This document shows, piece after piece, positions 44,371 to 53,852 of a DNA stretch of 64,000 bases; within the stretch, counting starts at the first letter, position 1, and each line of letters begins with the position of its first letter. A model generated the notes under the pieces. It was not told the DNA's origin and did not search any database. It worked only from the letters and a program-made list of their open reading frames with translations. The position numbers and the translations under genes are program-made. This DNA comes from Brachyspira pilosicoli. GTDB lineage: Bacteria; Spirochaetota; Brachyspiria; Brachyspirales; Brachyspiraceae. Location: positions 124,001 through 188,000 of the forward strand of contig NZ_JAWLPU010000001.1 in assembly GCF_036997485.1 (NCBI RefSeq). Reading direction: 5' to 3'.

Positions 44371-45237
44371 ATGACATTAAAAAACACTTTAAATGAAGCT
44401 ATTAAATTATTAGAACTAAATAGAGAAATAATGCTAATAAACATAATAAAATCTAGCGGTTCATCTCCAAGAACTTCTGATGCTATGATGATTGCATATT
44501 TTGATGAAAACAATAATAAAAAAACTCTCTCCACTATAGGAGGAGGAGTATTAGAGTTTAAAGTTTTAAATGATGCTTTTACTCTGCTGCAAAAAAAAGA
44601 AAATGAGAAAAAAAATTATTCTCTCACCAACGAAGAATCAGGCGGAGTTGGTATGCTTTGCGGAGGTAATGTAGAAATTGATTTTAAATATATAAATAAA
44701 AACAACAAAGAAATTATAGAAAGATTAATAGAAGAAGAAAATAAAAAAAACAGCAATGTATATATATTTGGAGCTGGGCACGTTTCATTAGATTTAGTTG
44801 ATATACTTAATAAGTTATCATTTAATTGTATTGTAATTGATGATAGAGAAGAGTTTGCAAACAAAGAGAGATTTTATAATGCATACAAAATAATAGTAGA
44901 TGATTATGAGAATGTATTTAATAAAATAAATATCACAGAAAAAGATTATATAATTATAGTAACTAGAGGACATAGTTATGATTATATAGTAGAAAAAAAT
45001 TCTCTAAAAACAAAAGCCTACTATATTGGAATGATAGGAAGCAGCAAAAAAATAGCTACACTTCATAATAAATTAAAAGAAGAAGAAAAATATACAGATG
45101 AAATGATAAAAAGAGTTCATGCTCCAATAGGCATGCAAATAGGAGCAGAATCTACAGAAGAGATAGCTGTAAGTATAGCAGCAGAGTTAATATTAAAAAG
45201 AGCAATATTTGAAAATAGAAGGAAAATAAAAAAATAA
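44371..45237 (+). CDS. XdhC/CoxI-family molybdenum hydroxylase maturation protein
   Basis: 288 residues. The N-terminal XdhC/CoxI domain is 'IIKSSGSSPRTSDAMMI' with 'STIGGGVLEF', and 'GMLCGGNVEIDF'. The C-terminal Rossmann domain begins at 'VYIFGAGHVSLDLVDIL' and ends in 'HAPIGMQIGAESTEEIAVSIAAELI'. In known systems such proteins bind and sulfurate (or, in this group, selenylate) molybdenum cofactor and insert it into xanthine dehydrogenases. This is not the Fe-S subunit that E. coli calls XdhC. ATG 44371 follows AAAGAG. It is one base from the next gene. Confidence 0.9.
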   Translation: MTLKNTLNEAIKLLELNREIMLINIIKSSGSSPRTSDAMMIAYFDENNNKKTLSTIGGGVLEFKVLNDAFTLLQKKENEKKNYSLTNEESGGVGMLCGGNVEIDFKYINKNNKEIIERLIEEENKKNSNVYIFGAGHVSLDLVDILNKLSFNCIVIDDREEFANKERFYNAYKIIVDDYENVFNKINITEKDYIIIVTRGHSYDYIVEKNSLKTKAYYIGMIGSSKKIATLHNKLKEEEKYTDEMIKRVHAPIGMQIGAESTEEIAVSIAAELILKRAIFENRRKIKK

Positions 45238-45238
45238 T

Positions 45239-46423
45239 ATGCCTGAAATAATATTAGTATGCGGTGCTGGCGGAAAGACTACATATATAGAAAACTTATC
45301 AAAAGCTTACAAAGACAAAAAAGTAATTATAACAACCACAACAAAAATCTATAAACCAAATGAATATACAAATAATATTAATTCTCACTCATTTGACAAT
45401 AAAAATATAATAGTGCTTGGGAAAGAGTATGATGAAAAAAAGCTAATGTATGCTGGAGATGAAGAATTAAATAATGCTATTAAATATGCTGACATAATAT
45501 TAATAGAAGCGGATGGAGCAAAGCATTACCCTATAAAAACACCTAATGAAAACGAGCCTGTTATACCTGATATATTATTAGGCAAAATTTCTAAAATAGT
45601 TATAATAATGGGACTTCATGCTTTAAATAGAAAATTTAGTGAAGTTTGTTTTAGATATAATTTATGCAAGGAAATAGACAAAGATAAAATTGTAGATATT
45701 GAAACTATTAAATTTATTGCAAACAAATATTATATTAATAAGCTTAAAAATAAATGCAGTAATATTCAATTATACTTAAATGATTTCACACAAGATAAAA
45801 ATATTAATTATAAAAAAACTGCATTTATAATTCTCGCTTCCGGAAGCAGCAAACGTTTTAACGGCAACAAATTACTTCATAAATTTAACTCTCTTAATAA
45901 TAAAACATTGTTTGAAAACACAATTAATAAAATATCTGATGTAATAAAATTATTAAAAAAAGATGAGAAGTTAAAAAACTTAGAAACATCTATAATTGTT
46001 ATAAGCATATATGATGAAATAATAAATAAAGAGTTTGAAAATAAATATTATTCTGTTATATATAATACCAATCATAATGCTGGAATAAGCTCATCAATAA
46101 AACTTGGGCTAAAAGAAGCAATAAAAAATAATTGTGATAATTTTTCTTTTTTTGTATGCGATATGCCTTTTTTAGGAAGTGATGATATATTTAATATGAT
46201 AAAGTATTTTTATTTTAGTCAAAAAAATATAGGGGCTATGTTTACAGAAAATAGAGTTTCTAATCCTGCCATTTTTTCTTCTAAATATATTGATGATATT
46301 CTAAAATTAGAAAATGATGAAGGGGCATCAAAAATTATAAAGAAAAATATTGATGACACTTTTTTATATACAATAGATGAAATGAAGTTAATAGATATAG
46401 ATAAAAGAGAAGATTTAAAATAA
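45239..46423 (+). CDS. YqeC-MocA fusion for molybdenum hydroxylase cofactor maturation
   Basis: 394 residues. Residues of about 1-190 match YqeC, the putative selenium-dependent hydroxylase accessory protein: P-loop-like 'VCGAGGKTTYIENLSKAY', 'TTTTKIY' and 'IEADGAKHYPIK'. Residues of about 195-394 are a MobA-like cytidylyltransferase (MocA type): 'FIILASGSSKRFNGNKLLHKF', 'NHNAGISSSIKLGL' and 'FFVCDMPFLG'. MocA makes molybdopterin cytosine dinucleotide. E. coli has yqeC and ygfJ (mocA) as separate adjacent genes; here they are one polypeptide. It is coupled to the XdhC/CoxI gene and next to xanthine dehydrogenase genes. Confidence 0.88.
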   Translation: MPEIILVCGAGGKTTYIENLSKAYKDKKVIITTTTKIYKPNEYTNNINSHSFDNKNIIVLGKEYDEKKLMYAGDEELNNAIKYADIILIEADGAKHYPIKTPNENEPVIPDILLGKISKIVIIMGLHALNRKFSEVCFRYNLCKEIDKDKIVDIETIKFIANKYYINKLKNKCSNIQLYLNDFTQDKNINYKKTAFIILASGSSKRFNGNKLLHKFNSLNNKTLFENTINKISDVIKLLKKDEKLKNLETSIIVISIYDEIINKEFENKYYSVIYNTNHNAGISSSIKLGLKEAIKNNCDNFSFFVCDMPFLGSDDIFNMIKYFYFSQKNIGAMFTENRVSNPAIFSSKYIDDILKLENDEGASKIIKKNIDDTFLYTIDEMKLIDIDKREDLK

Positions 46424-46424
46424 A

Positions 46425-46453
46425 AGACAATGGGCTTTAAAATCCCATTGTCT
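46425..46453. terminator. Bidirectional terminator
   Basis: Perfect 10-bp stem AGACAATGGG ... CCCATTGTCT between the convergent YqeC-MocA and NCS2 genes. Confidence 0.85.
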
Positions 46454-46465
46454 AAAATTATACAA

Positions 46466-47845
46466 TTATTTTTTTTCTTCTTTAGGAAGAATAACATTTA
46501 ATATAATAGCAGTACAAGTAGCTATAACAACAGGGCTGCTTCCAAATACAGTTTTAGCCCAAGCAGGGAAAGTATCCAAAGCTCCTCCAACTTGAACAGT
46601 ACCCATACCTAAAGCAACAGCAAGACCTACTATTAAAGTATTTCTAGGACCCATATTTTCAGTAAATACTAATTTAATACCAGTCATAGCAATAGAAGCA
46701 AATACCATTATAGTAGCACCGCCTAACACACAAGAAGGTATAGTAGTAAGTAAAGCTGAGAATTTAGGGAATAAACCAGCAACTAATATTATAATAGCAG
46801 CAATTAAAAATACTATTCTATTAACAACTTTAGTAGTAGCAACTATACCAACGTTTTGGCTATAAGTAGCAGTAGGCAAACAACCAAATACAGATGATAA
46901 TATATTAGTAATACCATAAGCAGTGATACCGCATTTTAATTCTTTATCAGTAGGCATTCTTCCCATACCGCCTGAAGTAGTAGCAGAAAAGTCTCCAATA
47001 GCTTGAACAGAGTTTACAGCAAATAAAAGTGCTATAGCAATACAAGCAGAAGGATCAAACACTATACCAAAAGGCAGTAATTTGGGAGCTTGGAAAATGC
47101 CAGCATTAATAACACTTGTAAAATTAATCATACCAAAGAAAAATGCCGCTATATAGCCTACTATTAAACCCATAAGTATAGAAGCTAATTTTAAGAAACC
47201 TTTAGTAAATTGATTAAAGAAAATAACGGCAATAAGAGTAATGAAAGCAACAGTCCAATACTGCCAAGAACCAAAAGGAACAACTTCACCATTTATGCTA
47301 TATAAAGTACTTCCTCCAGCCATATATCTAACAGCAGTAGGATATAATGAAAGACCAACTGTAAAAACAACAGTACCAGCAATCAAAGGCGGAAATAATT
47401 TTCTAATTTTTTCTACAGCCAAACCAAATATAAAAGCAACTATACCTCCTACCACTTGAGCACCCAAAATAATAGCAATACCTTGTATACCAAGCCCTGT
47501 ACCTTCAGGACCTTTTGCAATAGACTGCATAGTAGATACATAAGCAAAACTAACTCCTATAATCATAGGAAGTCTTGCACCTATATGATAGTTTTTAGTA
47601 ATAGGTATAGGAAACAACATAATAATAGTAGAAATTGCAGCAAATACCAATGAAGATTGAACTAATAATATTTGCTCAGGACTACCGCTTTTAAGACCAG
47701 CTGCAGATGATACTATAAGTGCAGGAGTTACACATCCGACAATCATAGCAACTACGTGCTGAATAGCCAGCGGGAAAGCTTGAGTCATTTTTGGAACAGC
47801 TTCATATTGAAACAAAGCATCTTGAGTTTTTTCATTCATACTCAT
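46466..47845 (-). CDS. Purine (xanthine/urate) permease, NCS2 family, copy 1
   Basis: 459 residues, about 14 membrane segments. The NCS2 signature 'QNVGIVATTKVVNR' and the substrate-site region 'AIGDFSATTSGGMGR' are present. Members carry xanthine, urate or uracil with H+ or Na+; the context of xanthine dehydrogenase genes favours a purine. GGAGAG supports ATG 47845 over the ATG at 47857, which overlaps this site. It is the last gene of the long minus-strand purine operon. Confidence 0.88.
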   Translation of the reverse strand: MSMNEKTQDALFQYEAVPKMTQAFPLAIQHVVAMIVGCVTPALIVSSAAGLKSGSPEQILLVQSSLVFAAISTIIMLFPIPITKNYHIGARLPMIIGVSFAYVSTMQSIAKGPEGTGLGIQGIAIILGAQVVGGIVAFIFGLAVEKIRKLFPPLIAGTVVFTVGLSLYPTAVRYMAGGSTLYSINGEVVPFGSWQYWTVAFITLIAVIFFNQFTKGFLKLASILMGLIVGYIAAFFFGMINFTSVINAGIFQAPKLLPFGIVFDPSACIAIALLFAVNSVQAIGDFSATTSGGMGRMPTDKELKCGITAYGITNILSSVFGCLPTATYSQNVGIVATTKVVNRIVFLIAAIIILVAGLFPKFSALLTTIPSCVLGGATIMVFASIAMTGIKLVFTENMGPRNTLIVGLAVALGMGTVQVGGALDTFPAWAKTVFGSSPVVIATCTAIILNVILPKEEKK

Positions 47846-47891
47846 ATTTCTCTCCATTTTTCATAATTATTTTATTTATTAAATTAATAAA

Positions 47892-48737
47892 CTATTTTTT
47901 ACAGATATCTTCCACAAAATATTTTATTAAATTTAAAGCACATTTTTTTCTATACAAAGCTGTTGACCTCGCACTATCCCTAGGCTTCATAATAGCAGAA
48001 TATGCTTCTTGTATAGATTTAATATTATTTTTCCACTCATTAATATTTGAAACAGCAAATTTTTCTTCTATACTTTCATCTCTTGTAACTGTAACACCTA
48101 ATGTACAGAAACTTATTTTAAACCTATACTTATCATTTTCTTTACAAACTAAAGCACATATAGCAAGTTTAGATAAAGCATTAGCTTTTCTTGTACCTAT
48201 TTTCCTATAAAAAGAATATTCATAATTTTTCTTAGGTATTATAATATGAGTTAATATTTCATCATCTTTTATTATAGTTTTACTTACACCAGTAATAAAA
48301 TCTTTTATTTTTATTTCTCTTTGTGAATCTTTTCCTTTTAATCTTAAAACAGCATCCATAGCATATAAAGAAGGCAAGCTATCAGCAGAAGGAGAAGCAT
48401 TACAAATATTTCCGCCTATTGTAGCGATATTTCTAATAGGAGGCCCTGCTATACCAGAAGCGCTTTTCTTTAATACTTGAGGGATTAGAGGAGATTTTAT
48501 TATCTCATCAAATGTAGTTAATGCGCCTATTATAATATTATTTCCATCTTCTTTTATTCCTTTTAACTCGTCTATGGAATTTATAAAAAGCACAGGTCTT
48601 TCAAATTTAGCTATTAAATTACTTCCTCTTAAATATTCAACCATCAAATCGGTACCGCCAGCAAAAATAATTGCATTGTGTTTTGATTTTAATTCCAAAG
48701 CATCGTTTATATTTTTAGCTATCAAAGTTTCTACCAT
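47892..48737 (-). CDS. xdhB: Xanthine dehydrogenase FAD-binding subunit
   Basis: 281 residues of the molybdopterin dehydrogenase FAD-binding family. FAD-contact loops are 'AIIFAGGTDLMVEYL' and 'ATIGGNICNASPSADSLPSLYAMDA'; the C-terminal CO-dehydrogenase flavoprotein domain begins near 'FYRKIGTRKANALSKLAIC'. It passes electrons from the Fe-S subunit to NAD+ or another acceptor. AGGAGG precedes the ATG, which overlaps the Fe-S subunit gene by 7 bp. E. coli naming is followed. Confidence 0.93.
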   Translation of the reverse strand: MVETLIAKNINDALELKSKHNAIIFAGGTDLMVEYLRGSNLIAKFERPVLFINSIDELKGIKEDGNNIIIGALTTFDEIIKSPLIPQVLKKSASGIAGPPIRNIATIGGNICNASPSADSLPSLYAMDAVLRLKGKDSQREIKIKDFITGVSKTIIKDDEILTHIIIPKKNYEYSFYRKIGTRKANALSKLAICALVCKENDKYRFKISFCTLGVTVTRDESIEEKFAVSNINEWKNNIKSIQEAYSAIMKPRDSARSTALYRKKCALNLIKYFVEDICKK

Positions 48738-49216
48738 AATTTTTTACCCTCCTTTGAAGCTATATCAGAAGCTCTTAATACAGCATTAACTATATGATCA
48801 TATCCAGTACATCTGCATAGATTTCCAGATAATCCCTTTCTAACTTCTTCTTCTGTAGGTTTTCCATTAGTATCTCTTAGTATAACCTCAGATGACATTA
48901 CCATACCTGGTATACAAAAACCGCATTGAACAGCACCTTCATCTAAAAAAGATTGAACTACAACCTTTCCTCTTTCAGTTTCTGTATATCCTTCTATAGT
49001 CATAACTTCTTTTCCTTCGCATAAAGCTATAGGGACTAAACATGAATTAACAACTTTTCCATCTAAAAATACTGCACAAGCACCGCATTCGCCCTCTCCG
49101 CAGCCTTCTTTAGTTCCTGTAAGTTTTAATTCATCTCTAATAAAATCTATTAATCTAGTTAAAGGATTCAATTCTGTAGTAATTTTTTTCCCATTAACAG
49201 TAAAATTTATAGCCAT
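48731..49216 (-). CDS. xdhC: Xanthine dehydrogenase [2Fe-2S] subunit
   Basis: 161 residues. The plant-type [2Fe-2S] motif is 'CGEGECGACAVFLDGKVVNSC', split as CGEGECGAC and the later Cys. The all-helical second cluster motif is 'QCGFCIPGM' and 'LCRCTGY'. It relays electrons from molybdenum to FAD. Its start codon shares one base with the stop of the large-subunit gene (TAATG), which indicates translational coupling; AGGAGG lies upstream. The symbol follows E. coli usage. Confidence 0.95.
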   Translation of the reverse strand: MAINFTVNGKKITTELNPLTRLIDFIRDELKLTGTKEGCGEGECGACAVFLDGKVVNSCLVPIALCEGKEVMTIEGYTETERGKVVVQSFLDEGAVQCGFCIPGMVMSSEVILRDTNGKPTEEEVRKGLSGNLCRCTGYDHIVNAVLRASDIASKEGKKLW

Positions 49217-51351
49217 TATAATACCTCCGCAATATTCTCAGGTAAAATAGGTATGCTTGTGAAATGGTGTTTTAAAGCACTTTCCATAGCAGAAGCATAA
49301 GCACTAGCAGCCCCATCAAAAGTTATCTCCCCTATTCCCTTAGCACCTAATGGACCATACTGATATGGCTCACCCATTATACAAGTTTTTATTTCAGGCA
49401 AATCTAAAGAAGTAGGAATCATATAATCAGACATTTTTACTTGAAGGAATTTTCCATCTTTATTTACCAATTTTTCTAAAGCTCCCCAACCAAGTGCCTG
49501 AGCAACTCCGCCTTTTATTTGACCTTCTACTATCTTTTCATCTATAGGATATCCGCAGTCAAATACAGCCCATACACCTACAATTTTTACTTCTAATGTA
49601 ACTTTGTCTACTTCTACTTCAACAACATTGATTCCAAGTCCATAACTTGGATAAGCATCTCCTCTTAAAGTAGTAGTATCCCAATCTATTAAATGTGTTG
49701 GATGCTTATAATCTTCTATTATTTCTATTTCATCAGCTTCATTCCATCTTTCTTTTAACTTCTTAGAAGCTTCTTGTATTAAATATCCTACTATCATAGC
49801 AGAGCGTGAAGCTACAGTAGGACCTGTATTAGGAACAATGTTCGTATCGTATTCAGCTATTTCAACATCTTCTAATGGAATATTTAAATTGTATGAAGCT
49901 ATTTTTCTAAATGTTGTATGAAGTCCCTGACCTATTTCTGTGTTTGAAGTTAATATAGTTACTTTTTTACCTTTTTTTCTTAATTTTAATTTAGCCTTTA
50001 TTATATCTCTTTCACCGCTTCCAGTAAAAGCGCATCCATGCAAGAAACAAGATATACCTATTCCTTTATACATGGTGTTCTTATATTCTTTTGCTTTTCT
50101 TTCGTAGTCAGATTCTTTTAAAGCCCAATCAAGCATTTTAGGAAGTATTATATTATCATGGAATATACCGCCTGTTATTGTAGGGTCATCTCGTTTTACG
50201 AAATATTTTCTTTTTAGTTCAATAGGATCAACACCTATTTTATTTGCAATATTGTCCATAGTTCTTTCTATAGCAAATATTGCTTGAGGAGCACCAAATC
50301 CTCTGAAAGCACAGCTAGGTACATTATTAGTAACATATAATCTTCCTAATACTCTCACATTAGGGAAATTATACACATTGGCAGCAGTGTATGTACATCT
50401 TTGCATTATAACTCTTGAACTAGCTTCATAAGCACCAGCATCCATATCTGATACTACATCAAGAGCAATGATATTATTATTTTCATCAAGTGCAACTTTA
50501 GTAGTTATTTGGGCAGGCTGTCTTTTTACACTGTAAGCCATATCAAATTGTCTATCTAATATAAGTTTTACAGTTTTTTTTGCTTTATGTGTTGCAACTG
50601 CCACTACCGCAGATAATACATCAGGATAATGCTCTTTTCCTCCAAATCCTCCGCCTATAGGTGGGGCTACTATCCTTAATTTGTCATCTTCAACTCCAAG
50701 TACAGGTGCAGTTGCTTTACGTACATAATATGGACACTGTGTAGATGAATAAATTGATACCTTGCCATTTTCCCATACACCTACAGCGCCATTAACTTCC
50801 ATATACAAATGTTCTTGATATGGTGTATAATAAGTTTCTTCTATTATAGTTTTTGCTTTTTTGAATGCTTCATCTACATCACCATATCCAGCTTTGAATG
50901 ATACGAATATGTTGTCATTATTAACTATAGGTCCGCCTAATAATTTTTTAGAATCTTCAATATTTAAAACTACTGGTAAATCTTCGTATTCTATAGTTAT
51001 TTTTTCAGCAATATCATAAACTATATTTTTATCAGGTCCTACTACAAGAAGTATCGTCTCTCCAATATATCTTACAGAATCTTCTGCAAATGGAGGCCAA
51101 TCAGCTACTACCATAGTAGTCATATTTTTACCAGGTACATCTTTGTAATCAACAGTAAAATAACCTTCAGGTAATTCGGGAATATTAATCTTTAATATTT
51201 TAGCTCTGGCTTTGGTAGAATAAACTATTGTTGCATATAGAATATCTTTTCCAAAGTCTATATCATTTAAATACTTTGTTTTTCCTGTTAATTTATCAAA
51301 AGCATCTACTCTTGGAACTGAGTTTTTTAATTCTTTAATAAAAGTTTCCAT
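49216..51351 (-). CDS. xdhA: Xanthine dehydrogenase molybdopterin-binding subunit
   Basis: 711 residues, the catalytic subunit of the molybdenum hydroxylase family, which oxidises hypoxanthine/xanthine. Features: the N-terminal a/b hammerhead domain from 'VPRVDAFDKLTGKTKYLNDI', the cofactor loops 'GGGFGGKEHYPD' and 'SCAFRGFGAPQAIFAIE', and the catalytic Glu in 'GAKGIGEITFDG' near the C-terminus. It is part of one operon with both other subunits, two NCS2 permeases and the ygeW-arcC-dpaL genes. Substrate choice between xanthine and related N-heterocycles cannot be read directly. Confidence 0.92.
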   Translation of the reverse strand: METFIKELKNSVPRVDAFDKLTGKTKYLNDIDFGKDILYATIVYSTKARAKILKINIPELPEGYFTVDYKDVPGKNMTTMVVADWPPFAEDSVRYIGETILLVVGPDKNIVYDIAEKITIEYEDLPVVLNIEDSKKLLGGPIVNNDNIFVSFKAGYGDVDEAFKKAKTIIEETYYTPYQEHLYMEVNGAVGVWENGKVSIYSSTQCPYYVRKATAPVLGVEDDKLRIVAPPIGGGFGGKEHYPDVLSAVVAVATHKAKKTVKLILDRQFDMAYSVKRQPAQITTKVALDENNNIIALDVVSDMDAGAYEASSRVIMQRCTYTAANVYNFPNVRVLGRLYVTNNVPSCAFRGFGAPQAIFAIERTMDNIANKIGVDPIELKRKYFVKRDDPTITGGIFHDNIILPKMLDWALKESDYERKAKEYKNTMYKGIGISCFLHGCAFTGSGERDIIKAKLKLRKKGKKVTILTSNTEIGQGLHTTFRKIASYNLNIPLEDVEIAEYDTNIVPNTGPTVASRSAMIVGYLIQEASKKLKERWNEADEIEIIEDYKHPTHLIDWDTTTLRGDAYPSYGLGINVVEVEVDKVTLEVKIVGVWAVFDCGYPIDEKIVEGQIKGGVAQALGWGALEKLVNKDGKFLQVKMSDYMIPTSLDLPEIKTCIMGEPYQYGPLGAKGIGEITFDGAASAYASAMESALKHHFTSIPILPENIAEVL

Positions 51352-51386
51352 TGTATATCCTTACTAATTAAAAACTTACACTCTAA

Positions 51387-52733
51387 TTATGCATTATAAT
51401 CCTCTGGCTTACTCTCTTTATCAGCAGGGAATATAAGATTTGCTAAAATAGATATAATACAAGTTGCAGAAACTGTATCATGGAATACAAATTTCACATA
51501 ACTAGGAAGACTAGCAATTGCATCCTGATGGTTTGCTATTCCAAGACCTAAAGCAAAAGTAATACCCATTACTATTATATTACGTTCACTAAAACCAGCT
51601 TTAGCTATCATTTTGATTCCATTAATTAAAATCATAGCAAATACTGTTATTATAGATCCGCCTAATACAGAGCTAGGTATAGCAGAAAATATTGCACCTA
51701 ACTTAGGGAAGAAACCGCATAACATTAAAACAAAAGCGCCTGTTGCTATACAGAATTTATTAACAACTTTAGTCATAGATACTATTCCAGCATTTTGTCC
51801 AAAAGCAGTATTTGGAAGACAATTAAAGAATGCAGCAGTTGTAGAACCTAAAGCATCTGCTAATATAGCACCAGAGGTTTCTTTTTCTGTAGCTTCTCTG
51901 TCAAAACCGGCTATTGTAATACCAGAAGTATTTCCTATAGTTTCAAGTCCTGAAGTTATATAAAGAACAGCAAAACTTATTATAGCAGGTAAAGAAAATT
52001 CTATTTTAAAATGCATAGGAAGAGGAATTCTAAACCAAGATGCCTCAGATATAGGCTGCGTATTAACCATACCTAAACAAGCAGAAACTATATATCCTAC
52101 AACAAGACCTATTAAAATAGCAGAATTTTTAATAATACCTTTACCAAATTTCTGAAGTATAATAATAACAAATAAAGATAAAAAACCCATCGCTAAATTT
52201 TTAGGAGAACCATAATCAGGAGATCCAACCCCGCCAGCAAAATAACCAACTCCAACATTAAGCAAACTTACACCTATAGTTACAAGCGTACATCCAACAA
52301 CCAAAGGCGGGAAAAATTTACGTATATATTTATAGAAAAAACCCATAATAACTTCTGTTAAACTTCCAACCATAGCACCGCCTAATACCATTCCTATACC
52401 ACCCATAGCAGCAACGCTTTGAGCAGTTGGTACAAAAGCAAAAGATGTACCCATTACTATTGGAAGATTAGCACCGATTTGTCTGTTTTTACCTAATTTT
52501 ATAGGGTAAAGCTGAATAAAAGTTGTAAGCCCTGATACAAACATAGCACATTGTATCATTACAACAGTATCTGCACCAGATAAACCGCACACTCCTGCAA
52601 TAATTAATATAGGTGCCAAATTTGAGGTAAACATTGCCATTACATGCTGCATACCTAAAGGAAGAGCAACAGCTATGCTAGGTCGGCCTTCAAGCTGATA
52701 AACCAATTCAGAATTAGATTTATTTCCTTCCAT
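51387..52733 (-). CDS. Purine permease, NCS2 family, copy 2
   Basis: 448 residues, about 14 membrane segments. The NCS2 signature is 'QNAGIVSMTKVVNK', the substrate helix is 'GLETIGNTSGITIAGFDR'. It is clearly paralogous to the 46466-47845 permease but divergent. The two may differ in substrate, for example urate versus xanthine; that is inference. AGGAGG lies before the ATG. It lies between arcC and the xanthine dehydrogenase genes. Confidence 0.88.
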   Translation of the reverse strand: MEGNKSNSELVYQLEGRPSIAVALPLGMQHVMAMFTSNLAPILIIAGVCGLSGADTVVMIQCAMFVSGLTTFIQLYPIKLGKNRQIGANLPIVMGTSFAFVPTAQSVAAMGGIGMVLGGAMVGSLTEVIMGFFYKYIRKFFPPLVVGCTLVTIGVSLLNVGVGYFAGGVGSPDYGSPKNLAMGFLSLFVIIILQKFGKGIIKNSAILIGLVVGYIVSACLGMVNTQPISEASWFRIPLPMHFKIEFSLPAIISFAVLYITSGLETIGNTSGITIAGFDREATEKETSGAILADALGSTTAAFFNCLPNTAFGQNAGIVSMTKVVNKFCIATGAFVLMLCGFFPKLGAIFSAIPSSVLGGSIITVFAMILINGIKMIAKAGFSERNIIVMGITFALGLGIANHQDAIASLPSYVKFVFHDTVSATCIISILANLIFPADKESKPEDYNA

Positions 52734-52783
52734 TTATAATCCTCCTATTTTATTTCTATATTTATTATAGTAAATATAATTTT

Positions 52784-53725
52784 TTATTTCACTACTTTAG
52801 TACCAGTTTTTCCATTTATAGCGTCTTTAGCTTTTTCAAGTAAAGTAATCATAGCTTCTTTTCCAGTTGCTTCAACAAACTGCATACAAGCCTGTACTTT
52901 TGGAAGCATAGAACCAGGAGCAAATTGACCATCATCACAATGTTTTTTAGCTTCAGCTATAGTCATAGAATCAAGCCATTTAACATCAGGCTTACCAAAG
53001 TTGATAGCTACTTTTTCAACAGCAGTTAAAATTATAAGCATATCAGCATCAAGCTCTTTAGCAAGTACCGCAGAAGCAAAATCTTTATCTATAACAGCAG
53101 CCATACCCTTTAAATGATTGCCTCTTCTTACAACAGGTATGCCGCCGCCGCCGCAGCATATTACTAATGCTTTTTCATTAAGCATTGCTTTAATAGCAGT
53201 ACTCTCAGCTATAGCAACAGGTTTAGGAGAAGCAACAACTCTTCTGTATCCTCTTCCTGCATCTTCTTTTACATTCCAGCCTAATTCTTTAGCTTTTGCT
53301 TCACCTTCTTCTTTAGTCATAAACTGACCTATAGGTTTAGTAGGGTTTTTAAAAGCAGGGTCATTCTCATCAACTACTACCTGTGTAATTAATGTAGCTA
53401 TTGGTGGAACAGTAATATTTCTATTAGAGAATTCTTCCATAATAGCATTTTGTAAGTCATAACCAATATAAGCCTGACTCATAGCAACACATACTGATAA
53501 AGGTATAGGGTTTCCAGTATTATGATTATTAGTATATTCATTCATAGCATTGTTGATAAAACCTACTTGAGGTCCATTACCATGAGCTACTATTACTTCA
53601 CATCCGCTTTCTACTAAATCTACTATGTTTTTAGCAGTTATTTTTACAGCTTGCATTTGCTCTGCAAGAGTATCTCCTAAAGCATTTCCTCCCAAAGCAA
53701 TTACAATTCTTTTTTTATTTTCCAT
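52784..53725 (-). CDS. arcC: Carbamate kinase
   Basis: 313 residues. It converts carbamoyl phosphate and ADP into carbamate and ATP, a substrate-level phosphorylation. Conserved stretches are 'VIALGGNALG', 'VIVAHGNGPQVGFINNAM', 'VICCGGGGIPVV' and 'AVIDKDFASAVLA'. In this cluster carbamoyl phosphate would come from the YgeW step, giving the energy yield of purine fermentation. E. coli has yqeA at the same place. AGGAT precedes the ATG. Confidence 0.95.
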   Translation of the reverse strand: MENKKRIVIALGGNALGDTLAEQMQAVKITAKNIVDLVESGCEVIVAHGNGPQVGFINNAMNEYTNNHNTGNPIPLSVCVAMSQAYIGYDLQNAIMEEFSNRNITVPPIATLITQVVVDENDPAFKNPTKPIGQFMTKEEGEAKAKELGWNVKEDAGRGYRRVVASPKPVAIAESTAIKAMLNEKALVICCGGGGIPVVRRGNHLKGMAAVIDKDFASAVLAKELDADMLIILTAVEKVAINFGKPDVKWLDSMTIAEAKKHCDDGQFAPGSMLPKVQACMQFVEATGKEAMITLLEKAKDAINGKTGTKVVK

Positions 53726-53805
53726 TTTTATATCCTAAAAATAAAATTAATTCAATTTTAATATCAGAAAAAAGTTCTTCTTTTCACAATATTAAAGATA
53801 TAAAA

Positions 53806-53836
53806 TGGTAAGCACTATATTCATAGATACTTACCA
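53806..53836 (-). terminator. Weak hairpin between ygeW and arcC
   Basis: TGGTAAG ... CTTACCA stem with a short, impure T-run on the minus strand. It may be a processing or attenuation site more than a full terminator. Confidence 0.4.
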
Positions 53837-53852
53837 CTACATTTGTTAATTA

